NCBI GenBank assembly: GCA_025617745.1
Contig: CM046853.1
Coordinates: 9,688,974 to 9,752,973 of the forward strand
Length of the DNA: 64,000 nucleotides
Direction of reading: 5' to 3'
Source of the DNA: Heliocidaris erythrogramma
Lineage: Eukaryota > Echinodermata > Echinoidea > Camarodonta > Echinometridae
The translations under genes were made by a program, and so were the position numbers. The notes under the pieces were generated by a model that was given only the letters and a program-made list of their open reading frames with translations, did no database searches and had not been told where the DNA came from. Shown here one piece after another: positions 12,601-24,600 of the stretch (position 1 is its first letter; each line of letters begins with the position of its first letter).

Positions 12601-15600
12601 TTCTGAGTGCCTGTGTTTACAAAAAAAATGCTAATTTGGTGTTGATATATTTTGGAATGTAGTTTTGCAACAGTCAAGTTTGCAAGAAAGAACCCTCTAT
12701 CAAGCAAAGAGCAGGCAACTTGGAAAAACCCACTCTGCTTTGCTGCTAGATATTTCCAAACTCATCACCTTGAAATGTGTTCTGAATCACCTTGAATAGA
12801 AATAGCCTGAAATGATACTTTGTTAATCCATATGAAATGTTTAGAAGCCTTACAACTACATGTAGGTCAGTATTATGATTGTTATCTATGTGTGTGTAAC
12901 ACAAAAGAATAGGCTATATCTTAGTGAATAGGCGAGCAGATCATCTTTATGGTTGGCCGCTGAATGAAAAGTGCTGAGATAGCTGTTTATAGTGCATGTA
13001 TCAGTGTGATTTATAACTATTGAGTTTCCATTGTGGGTCAAGCAATATATTATTAGGTGGGCAGTTTATAATAAAATAAAGGCAATCCCATTGATATTGA
13101 GCAACAGCCTAAAAGGCTATTAAGTAAACAAACTATCAAAATATCTCACAGAAAAGGTATCTGGAAAGATTTAAAGGGAGTACATTTCGTATGCCCATTT
13201 GAATATTTGGTATTAAGTGTGATAAAGATCATTGATATTTTAGTCCAAGAGGTTTTATGCAGCTTTACAATAAAGCACAAATGATGATTTACAGCTCATT
13301 GACATAAAAAATAATTTAAGGCAATATGATGTTAAGGCAACGAGCAGGATCGTGCATAATATATGTCTCATATGCATCTAAATGATGAGGCCTACAGCAC
13401 AATTCACAGTCTAATATAAATGTGATCAGTTCATATTAAATATTAGTAAGATAACACAGTTGTCAAAAATGAATAGGCCCTTTTCTGTGTGTATGACTGT
13501 GAAAACATTATTTTAAAAATTGACAACCGCATTTGAATTAGTGCATGAGATAACAAATATCTCCCATGTGATTTCCATGAAAAGACTGATAAACTCTTGG
13601 GGAAAATATTTAGGCTAAAGACCAATTCACATCAGTATGCCATGCCTGTTTTGAGTATTGTGTACAGAGTGTAGATGTGGGTTATTTAGGAGCTCTGTGA
13701 TTGGTCTCACATCCTACCTTAAGTCTACTAAAGGTTGTTACTGCCTTTGAAATGTCCTGACTGCTGAGGCAATCGTCCTTTCTTCGCTGGTGTTGGACAT
13801 GTAATTCATCTCCTATTGAGGACCTGCCAGAATGGTAGAGAGTGGTATGACAGGACAAGAAAGAATCTGCTGGACTTTGATAAATGGCTCAGAGGGGAGC
13901 CTAGCTGTAGGGTTGTCATCACCTGCAGTTTATGTTGCAAACCCAAAGGTTGATTCACAAGAGGTTGCATACTACAGGACACAAGTATTGAGGAAATGGC
14001 TGTACAAATAAATTATTATCAAGGAAAGATTGGATTAGTGTTAGTGTTAGGAACTGTATGCTGTTCTTCCCATGAAGTTTTCCAGCATTATCTATCCAAA
14101 GTCATGGTCATGGTACTCCTTGTGGATGAATGGTGCGATAACAAATAAGATGCTCTCAGAATTCTGAAATTTTTGAATATTTAGATTTTAAAGCTGAATT
14201 TGTGATAGATCAGAATGAATTAAAAATTGAAAGAATAAGAAGAGGAGTAAAAATGATTCGTTTGGAAACATCAGATGTAACTATCATTATCATAAAGAGG
14301 TTCAAAGTGGAAATCAGTAAAGTTTCCATCTTGAATGGGAGGGTGAAAGAAATGGGCATGATGTAGTTCCAGTTCAGTAGCAGAATTTGCTATAGGTTAT
14401 GTGCCAAAAGGCTTTTTGTGTTACATTATTCAAATAAGCCTGTTCGTAATTACAATTTGCGCATGTGCAGATAAAGGTCATTTGTACCTAGCACAGTTGA
14501 CCTTTATACACTGTCATTTTGTACGCTCCAATAGCCGCACACCAGTATGATTTTACATGTTTGCCCGTCCACCAAAACAGATGCCCGTGCCCGTGCGCTT
14601 ACAAATTGGGGTCATTTCAGGGTGATTTGGAGCATGTACTAATTATGAACTGGCTTATTGGATTTTATGGAATATCAGAATAGAACCAGACACTGCAAAC
14701 AAATTAGACTTATTACTCATGGTTTGCTTTTAAACTACATAGGAAGGAAGGAAAGTGAAGATATGATTTTCCCCTGAATCCTGATTCTTTTTGCTCACGA
14801 TACAATCTTAAGATATAGTTGCACATTTACTTTGCTTTCATAACATAGCTACCAAAAAGCCTTATTCCACAAGCTGCATTTGTCTTACTGTTATGCCTGA
14901 AGGGTACAGGTCATAGCTCCAAAATATATGTCAATAGATGTAGAATAACATTCATTGCATTTCCCCTCTCTTTCTGCCTGCTGCATGTATGGTGCATGTA
15001 GAGCTGTACCACTGCCTGAACCAGATAGAGAGACTAAAGGGGTCAGGAACTTGACCTCTGTGCTTGGGATTGGATAGGACTGAGCTTAGGAGGGGTCCTG
15101 GGGAGGAACAGTGGTGTCCCCACTGGTATCCCCTCTGGTATCCCCTCTGGTTTGGTAACTTGACCTAATTGGGGAATGTGATTGGGCAGTGTTCTCATTG
15201 TAGCAAAAAGGAAAGGGATACTTAGGCCAACAGAAATCAGGAGGTAATGGAATGGAAGTGTTTACTTTTATGAAATAAAATTAAATAAACTAGATAATAA
15301 TATCTTTAGCACAGTTATAGTTTTGTAATGAAAAAGAGAAATATATCTTTTCAAAGTCTTCAGGAATATTGCCTGACCAGTTACCATGTGTCGTCTTTGT
15401 TCATATGTCATTGCTAGGCTAAAGCAGTTGTTGGAATACAAACAGTACCAGATTTTGACATGGTTGCTAGGCTGTCATCAATCTCTGTTTGTCTTGTTTA
15501 ATGAAATATAGCAGTTTCTAGAAAGTGAAACAATACCCTTCCAAATGGCCCATCACTTTTAATTGAACATATTGTATTTGAGTGGTACCTTATCAGACGT

Positions 15601-18600
15601 CAGTATCCACGTCAACTTGTTTTATGTTTTGATAGAAGCAGTGATAACACACCGTAGATACCCCTCTGTTTCCTAGTATTAGACATTGTAGCATTACTTT
15701 AAACCTGATTCATAAGGTTTCACTCTAGCTTTGGATAGGGAATCACAGGGTTAGCTAACAATGAGAATTGCTATTTTATTATGGTCATCTAAACTACTTG
15801 TGATCTTAGAGGAGATGCGTAACCAAACCTTTGATGATTATGCCTTTTAGGCAGGTGTTATACGTACATTAAAATGCACTCTGCTTAATGTTAAGTCCTT
15901 AGCATTTTTAGCTTATGGGGACAAGGGGGTAAAATGCATTATGATATTTAGAGAGTTCTCCCCAGTTTTTCCCATAAAGAATTCATGAGTTGTGTGATTA
16001 AGACTGTAGCTGTGTCAATTCTTGCTTTGAGATGAACTCCATGGTGTCCCCTGTGTAAATTAACACTAAAGTTGGGTAACCTAATTGACTTGTAATTCTC
16101 CAGCAATCTTGTCAGTGTAGCCATTGAGGTCTCCTGGGGAGTGACATTGGAAGTGGAGGTGAGGGCAGAAATGAACGTGTTGGGTGTCCTGGTGTAGTCC
16201 GCTATAACAGACCCGGATGGCAAAGTTGTCTGTAACCTAGCACACATCCTTCCTATTGTAGAGGAAGATAGAAGAACATACACATCACAAGAGTTAATAT
16301 CTTGCTGTGTTCAAGAGAGTTAATAAGATTTGGCTTGATTTGGCGAAATGATGGTCTTTGGAAAGCATGATCCATTTTTGTCCCAAGAAGATGGCATTCT
16401 AAAGAAACCAAGAATGAGATATGGTGTCTAAAATATGAGACTAAAACAAAGCTAATGCAATCAGGAATCAGAAGTAGGATGTTATTATGTGGAGTGCTGT
16501 CTGATATAAAAAGGTCTTTCAGGTAAAAGGTCTGTTATAAGGTCAGAGGAAGAACTGTCCAGGAAGGTCAATGGCAGACTCCAAGCCTATTTAGATCATG
16601 ATCTATAATACATGTATATTGAGTAGTCTTACAGACCTGTATGGAGTGAAGATGTTCAGGAAGGTCAATGGCAGACTCCAAGCCTATTTAGATCATGATC
16701 TATAATACATGTATATTGAGTAGTCTTACAGACCTGTATGGAGTGAAGATGTTCTTTCAGTTCCACGAAAGTTACATAAGATTTATTTAATTTTTGTGTG
16801 TGGATTCATGACTGCGTAGTGTAGTTCCGACCTTCTGTGTTGATTTTAAGGAAATATTCACATAAGTTTATGAACCTTAAAAATTGATTATACAATAATT
16901 GATCATCTTTTACATATTTCCTGCTCAGTTCGCAGATGGGATCCAATTTGAAATATTCAGAGGGCACATTTTGGCCCAGATTTTACTAATGTACACGTAA
17001 GTGCCCAATATACATGTAATCCTATGCTTACGGCATCTGTAATGCTGAGTGCCAGTTAGAGTTATGCAATGGTATCACAATGGTAAGTGGGGGAATATTT
17101 TTATTTTGTTAACTCATGCACAAAAAGAAGTATATTAAAAAAAAAAATCTGATATGCTGACTCTAGGGCCTACCATTTTAGCGTGTCATTTCATAAATTT
17201 CACCAAATCAAATGGACACTATATAAACCATTTGTAAGAGAAGAAAAATAAAAGGTGGTTATAACCAGTACTCCTAAAAGAAGAAGTTATTTTGACCTAG
17301 TTTCCAAGACAAAGTCACCCTGATTCCCTTTCGAGACTACCTGCACTCCTCAAAGAGAAGCAATGTTCTTGCCCTTTGACTGTGGCCCTGTAACAGCACA
17401 ATATGACACGATTGTCATAAGATGAGAGCTAGAATTCCGCCTCCCTCTGGCTGGCCTCTAGTAGATTGAGTTTCAATCTTACCTTGCTGAAGTATGGAAT
17501 AGATCAGCAAGCGAATCATATGGGCTGACAGTGGTCAAATTGGCCTTGTGCCATTGAAACAAAGGTCAAGAACCAGGTCTACAGTACTCTTCTCATTGGC
17601 TCCATGCCCTCCTTTCTTCTCCTTTCTTCTTTTTCTCTAATTCAGAGGGAGGTATCTCTTATCTTTATTGATTAACTGAGATCTCCTAATCCTATTCAGG
17701 CTAGTAGAATCAATATATAATTTGCCTGTCCACTGTTTTATTCTTATTTGCCCCCAGATTAACATGGACACCACACTCTGCTTAGAAAAGTAACCTTTAA
17801 TTATCAAAAAGTTGATTGTCATATAATAAAGATAATGAATGATGATGATTTGATGTAGGCCTGTGGGAGCATCTTTTCCACAGGATTCAGAATGTTGTTC
17901 CTATGTCTATAGGCCTACATGAAGAAATGTAGAGATATGCTCTGAGATGATTTATGAAGTGGGCATGTGATTGTGAAGTGCTCTTTCTAAAAGTGCAGGA
18001 CATATGTTCCAGAGACGTGTCCAAACAACCTCTTCTACCCTGATTTAATCAGCTTGACAAACCTTGGGAATGACTTTATTTTGTCTATTCAGCATTATCT
18101 TCCCCTTTTACTAATTAAAAAAAAAGCAAAGTCCATACATAGTTTACTGACAATCCCATTGTCTAAAGTGTCAAATCCTATGGTATCTGAAGGAAACATT
18201 CCTCTTTGAAATGGTGAATTGCTATCTTTGTTCACCCCCCAATACTATGGTTAGGTTTTTTCTTATTCTGGTCTCATTGCTTATGCCATTGGTAATAGTG
18301 TGTGATTCAGTCAGGTTCCATATTGTCCTTTGCTCCTAGTTTCAATTTTTTTCTGCAGTTAGATTTCATTAATTCTCTCTTTTCCTGATAGAGTTTGTAT
18401 AAAGGCAGATTATATACAGCTGTCAAAAGAAACATGGCATAGACGCACATCACAGTCTGTGCAAGGTGCAGTGCCGTACTTACACCAAATGTCTGGAATT
18501 GTAAACCCCTGCTTGTATCAAAGAATGCAGAGCATACAAAATCCTTGCATACTGGTCTACAGTAAGGACAGGTGGTGGGAAACTAGCTTCACCTCTGTTA

Positions 18601-21600
18601 GGCTCTGCAATGTCCCATGAGGTCACATACCATGGGACCTTGAGGTCATGACCTCATTTGACCTCAACAGAACAACTATTCAGTGTCAAGTCTTTCCTGT
18701 CCACTTGACTTCTCTGCACACCCTAGCTTTCTCATCTTTCTCCTCTCTGCCTATCAACATTCCTATCTGGAGTTTTTTCCTCCTTTCTTTTCATATTGCT
18801 TGGGCTGGTTCATTTTGATAATTGTTACACATGTCATTGTGTGTCATACTCAAAGGGATTTTTCCACAAAAAAAATCTCACCAAAGCAAATTGATATACT
18901 GGGAAAATGTACTTTTCATTCTATCTTGCATTTGTTGGATGTAATAATATTTTATGCCTGTTTTATGAAATTTTTAAGATTTGATTTTTTTTTCTTGTCT
19001 TTAATGATTGATTAAGTGTTAAGAATATCAAATTTTGAAGTAGTTTGATAGATTTGATAGATGCATTTAAAATTATTGCTTTGTAAAAGCATGATATATT
19101 TTTGGTGCTTCTTATCAAATAATATTGAAAACACAGTAGTCAAGCATGTAGTAATTTTTTTGTGAATGAGCATTAATTATGACAGATAAATGAATGAGAA
19201 AATGTATAGTGATTTTAGGCTAAGCCTAAATGGAAAGTCCACCCAAGTTTTCAGTTGTCCTTTGGGTAGATCATGATGAAAAATATTTTATGGCAAATTC
19301 AGATGCTTATGTATGTGCTCAGTAAATTCTAAATTTAGATGAATCTATATCCCAATTGCAATAATTATTTATCATGCCATAATACAAAGTGACAAAAAAA
19401 AAATTACAATGCAAAGATGAGATTCTCCTGATTCATATTTTGTGTTGTAAGAATAATTTTAAAAAGTTTTCTTATGAAAAAAATTTAGAGGAAATTTGCA
19501 TTGTGCTGGAAATGTAGCATTTACTAACAAGTACAAGCATGAAAGGGATTGACCTTTTCCAAAGTTCATGATTTTTTTTTACATACTGTCAGGTACTTGT
19601 TTGACCCCACATGGATTCACTGACATTTTAAATTAAAGAAAAGCTGCCCATGTAGGTGGTATTTCCTGTCTCTTATATTACCCTATGAATAAATAATCAC
19701 TAGATTTCGAGTCTGTCCTAAATATAAACTATTTCATCATTTTACTGATGCCTTCCGGAGACATACATATAGTGATTTAACTACCGCGACAACCTAAGGT
19801 AGCAGTGTCGTATAAATGATAAATGTGGGTTGGGGGATCTTTATTTGTACTGTAATCTGGCTTTACCTCTGTAATTACCAATGGCAGGAATTATAATCAA
19901 TTACAGATATGCGTTGCTTTAACAAAAGGATTAAATAATATACCTTTATATGCTGTAGTTCTTTCAAATGAAGATAGATAATTGATAAAGCAAGACCATT
20001 CGGCTGTCTATCGTTCAATATCATAATTTCTTTGTCTTACTTTCTAGGTTCAATATCATAATTTCTTTCTTTATCTTACTTTCTAGGTTCAATGCATCAG
20101 TCCACCATTGAGAGTTTGACTAGTGATACAAAGTATTACTTCAAGGTGAGAGCAGGAACTCAGGCTGGGGATGGACCACCTACAGATGCTGTAGCTGCTC
20201 AAACTCTTCCTGTTAATACCAGTAAACGTGAGTAAAGTTAGAGTGTCAGTGTTTAACCCCTTCCGCACCACCAGATTTTTTAGCAGTTGTCAAATATGGA
20301 CTTTCAACAGTTAAGTATTAACTTTCAATGAGTTTTTTCTTGAGAAAACTGGGCAAAGATATATTTTGTAGGAATAAACATTATATTGAAGGCACAGGTT
20401 TCTGTATGAGGAAGAACTTTCAAGCCACTTTGAGCCTAAAGGAAATGTTGAACACTCCAACATTTGGGCGGGATTTGCCGCCCACAGCATGGAAGGGGTT
20501 AATGCTCCTTCACACATAACACGGTAAACCCAGCACACTAAATGACCATTTTCCATGTTTCAAATGAATGGTAAGTGGGAATGAAAAAGAAGTATCTGCA
20601 CACATCAAAGGTACCTATGTGTACTCACTTATGTGTGTGTTGTAAGATACGGAAATGTCAAGCGCACTATGGTCATGTAATTTTTGTTCTACCGTAGCAT
20701 ATTTTTTAAAGGCACTTTACTGCAACATATGGTAACGAGGCTGGAGATGGATTTGTGAGAAGCAAGGAGGTTTAAATGGTGTCTTTCTCATTAATATCAA
20801 CCTGGAATTTTGACAGAAATTGGCTTTGAATAATATATTCCTAATACACTCTGTTATTTCATTGAATTGGGAATGTTCTCCCTCTGTATCTCCATTACTC
20901 ATATCATGTATTTATACCCCCGCCAAACGAAGTTTGAAGGGGATATATAGAAATCAGTCAACGGTTGGGCGCTCGGTCGGTCTGTTGCAAATCTTGCGGA
21001 TCGAACTACTTTCTCAGTTTTCGAGCTCATGAAATTTGGTACACACATTGGTCTTGGTGGGAAGATATGCAAGACATATTTTTTGGATGAGTCAGAATCT
21101 GCGTTGCCATGGTAACGGCATATTTATGGCAGAAAATCTAGGAAACACCTTGCGGATCGAACTACTTCCTCAGTTTTTGACCGAAAGTCATGAAATTTGG
21201 TACACACATTGGTCTTACTGGGAAGATGTGCAAGACATATTTTTTCGGATGTGTCGGAAGCTGCGTTGCCATGGTAACGGCATATTTGTGGCAGAAAATC
21301 AAGGAAACATCTTGCGGAGCGAACTAATTCCTCACTTTTCGACCAAAAGTCAAGGAATTTGGTACACACGTTGGTCTTGGTGGGAAGATGTGCAAGACAT
21401 ATTTTTTGGGATGTGTCGGAGCTGCATTGCCATGGTAACAGAAAATCAAGGAAAAATCTTGCGGATTGAACTACTTCTCAGTTTCAACTATTGCTCATGA
21501 TTCTTGGCACACACATTGTTCTTGGAGTTAAGACATGCATGACACATGAAACTATGTTGCCATGGTAATGGTTGTCAAGGGACGGGGGTATTAATCATCT

Positions 21601-24600
21601 TCAGTGATATTTCTAGTTGTTTTGTGAAACAGTATAGAGATACTTAAATAAAGGCATAAAAGTTCATAAAACAACATGAGAATATTCTGTGCCATTTTAT
21701 AGAAGAAATTTAATCTAAACTTCTTCACCAGTAGTAGGACAGGATGGCTCTATGCCTTTTTCTGGCCCTGGCATTACATTAGTTGTATTTTCTTGTTTTG
21801 AACAATTGTCTAATGTTTTCTTTCATAAATTAGATGATAATGATGATAATAGTAATTGATCCTTTTATTATTGTAGCTAACCCATCAGGAACCCTACAGC
21901 AGGGTATTCTCATTGGAGTGTGTCTATCTCTGGTCTGTATCTGTATCTGCACTGCTCTCATCACATATAGATTCAGGTTAGTATTATTCCCTTATACCCA
22001 TCAATATCTACCAGTGGATAAAGCAATGCCCTCTGTGATTGATGCAACCGGTCGCCATTTTCGCAGAAAAACACCGCCGCTGTACTATTTCAATACAATT
22101 TTATGCATTTTTGAAATCAAATCATTCAGCACTGTGAACTCTAAAGGTGATTTGATATGACGATCTGTATAATGTCTTTTTTATCAAAAATCAAATCTCG
22201 TATTTTTTGCAAGTACACTGGGATTGTACTCAGTACATGGTGTGCCATGTACTGTGTACTGTGTTTGAGTGTAGGGCTCCTAATTTTGTTTGTGGGGCCG
22301 CATCAACTGCTGGCATAGCGCCGTGCGTATAATGCTACATCCATGTGGTAGAGATCAATGCATATACCCCAGGCACACTGTCAGACCGACACTGGACCGA
22401 CAGATCAAACAAAAAAACATGTTATCCCAAGAGCCAAAAATGGTGGGATTGAAGTCGGTGTGTAGGTGTGACTGAGGAGGTATCCATGTACACGTATTCC
22501 TCATGCAAGTCATTCAAAATTGTGATGTGATGTATCTGTGTTCCATCTTACAAAGACGTGTGGTTGCTTCCTTCAAGTCCTCTGATCCGTTGCAAACTTA
22601 CTCTCTCCCGTCACGTATGTACAGAGTTGCAATTGATATCTTTTGCAGTTAAGTTGCATTTGATTCAGATCTACAGCAAGTCTTTACAAGATCATTTATT
22701 GGATGGAAACTGTGGAATCATCCGATATAACTTTGGTAAATTGATGGCAATAGAATAATGGATCGTTGTTAAAACATTAAATTTTCTTGACTCTCAAGTA
22801 GATTAAAATTAATTTGATTTGATTTGTTATGAAACAGGCATGTGTGCTGGAGAAGAAGGGCTCGTCCTCATCGGTGCAGCTGTAGACCAGTCAGTGGAGG
22901 ACCTTGTGTGCATTACCACTCTAATGGTAACTCACAGCGTGTTTACATGTCTGTACCTAACACGGATGAGATAACTGACACAGGTCTACCGGTTCTTACA
23001 CGCTATGAGAACACTCAGGAGGTAGGTGATTGCGTCGCAGTCGTAGTTAAGAAATAGGATGATAATGACTGTTCTGGAGGAGGTGGTTTGGGGACGGAGA
23101 GGGATATCAAAATGGTATTTACAGAGCTGCCAACCATTCCGTTTTTCACAGAATTATTACCACTTTTAAACCAATATTACGGCACTCCGTTTTTTCTTCA
23201 TGAAATATGTTGGTTTTTTTTAAGTATTTGCGTGTGTTCTGTGTACTAGTCAGGTACTAGTATACGAAAATACATATTTGTCCCTCTTTTTAAATTTCAA
23301 ATGTTGGCAAGTAATGATGAAGTATGAATATGATCCAAGTAATGCGTGACTGTGAGCACACATCAAAGGGAAAAATGTGACGAGACATTTCAGCATAAGA
23401 AATGAGCATTTCTGCAATGGAAGTATGTCGCGCGAGGTTTTTAAGTTTTGTTTGAAGGTATTCCTTTTTTTGGCTGTAAATTCCTTTTTTTGGCCATCAT
23501 GATTCCTTTTTTTGGTTGCACAAGGTTGGCAGCTCTGTATTTAGAACATCCAGGATGAAGTTGCATCCTAGTCAAGGTTCAGATTTAGGTGAGGAGGTGG
23601 ATGATTATGGATGTTCTGGTAAAGATTATTGAGAATGTTTTTTGATGAGTGGTTCAGCATCATAATTGCGAAGGTAATGATACTTTTATTGCTTGATAGC
23701 ATTTGATAACTGATCTATAACACAATGTGAAATAGAGTTTGAGATACCTGTTATTAACAAGGATGGAAACTGGTAGCTTATTAGGGATGATGTTTCTCTT
23801 GTTCATTACAGGGCACACCCCTTCATCTTCAGAATGGGTACGGTCCCAACTGGAACCAAGCCCACAGTGATGGCCACGCCCCTATCATGATGAATGGGCA
23901 TGGTCCCGCGGGAGGCAATGGGTATGGGCCTCCTGTAGGCAATGGGCACCACGGATTGCCCAGAGCTAATGGACACGGCCCTCCCTTAGGGAATGGCCAT
24001 GGGCCACCGAGAATGAACGGTCATGGCCCACCCAGAATGAATGGCCAGCCAGGAGGATTGGTAGGCTGGCAGAAGAGAGAGGGTTACTGGCCCCACCTGC
24101 CCCCGGATAAATTGAAGGGGTGCGAAGAAGAGTCCCACAGTGGGAGCTCAGTGCATGGTTCGGGTCTCCTCAATCACTCTCAGGAATACAGTAGCCAGGA
24201 GATGCCAAATATGGTGAGTTTCCCTAGTTGGATGGCTTTATATTTCAGTCATTGTCACAAAATAATATTAAAAGAAAGAAAATTTAAAAATGGTTAGGAG
24301 TGTTGAGAAATTATTTTGGGTTGGATTTTTGTGAATAACTCATTGACAGTACATCTGTAATTTTTGGTTGCATTAGCAAATCCAGATAAGGTACGAAGCA
24401 GCTGTTCATTTGAAACTCCAGTCAGTTGATTAGAGCCATTAATCTGTAAACCCTTAAGACTAGGTTGTTTTTTGTCTATTTCCAGGTGAGTATTAACCCT
24501 TAAGCACCTAAGGATTACGCATATTGTAGTCATTTACTCACTGAACTCACTGAACTCAGTAAACCATCTTGCAGACTCTGCTGTACGCAAAATCTTTCCA

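Larger units (their letters stand above)
10575..20086. other. Large receptor intron (9.5 kb): survey
   Basis: Contents in order: exon-derived tandem array (10640-11440), 317-bp duplication (11511-12135), Penelope-like remnant (12146-12515), unique AT-rich DNA, 97-bp duplication (16561-16754), AGGTCA cluster (18619-18675), doubled acceptor (20012-20090). An unrecognised minus-strand open frame of 111 codons at 16283-15948 has no homology signal or exon context. Confidence 0.6.

Noticed and set aside
15948..16283. Minus-strand open frame of 111 codons in the receptor intron
   Set aside because: No recognised motif, no splice context, composition like surrounding intron; expected by chance in 64 kb.
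18683..19015. Plus-strand 110-codon hydrophobic open frame
   Set aside because: T-rich DNA yields Phe/Leu/Ser-rich translation; no family match and no exon borders.
20993..21480. Open frame of 154 codons with repeated YTHWS-type blocks as a repeat protein
   Set aside because: It is the translation of ~157-bp non-coding tandem units; frames break between units.
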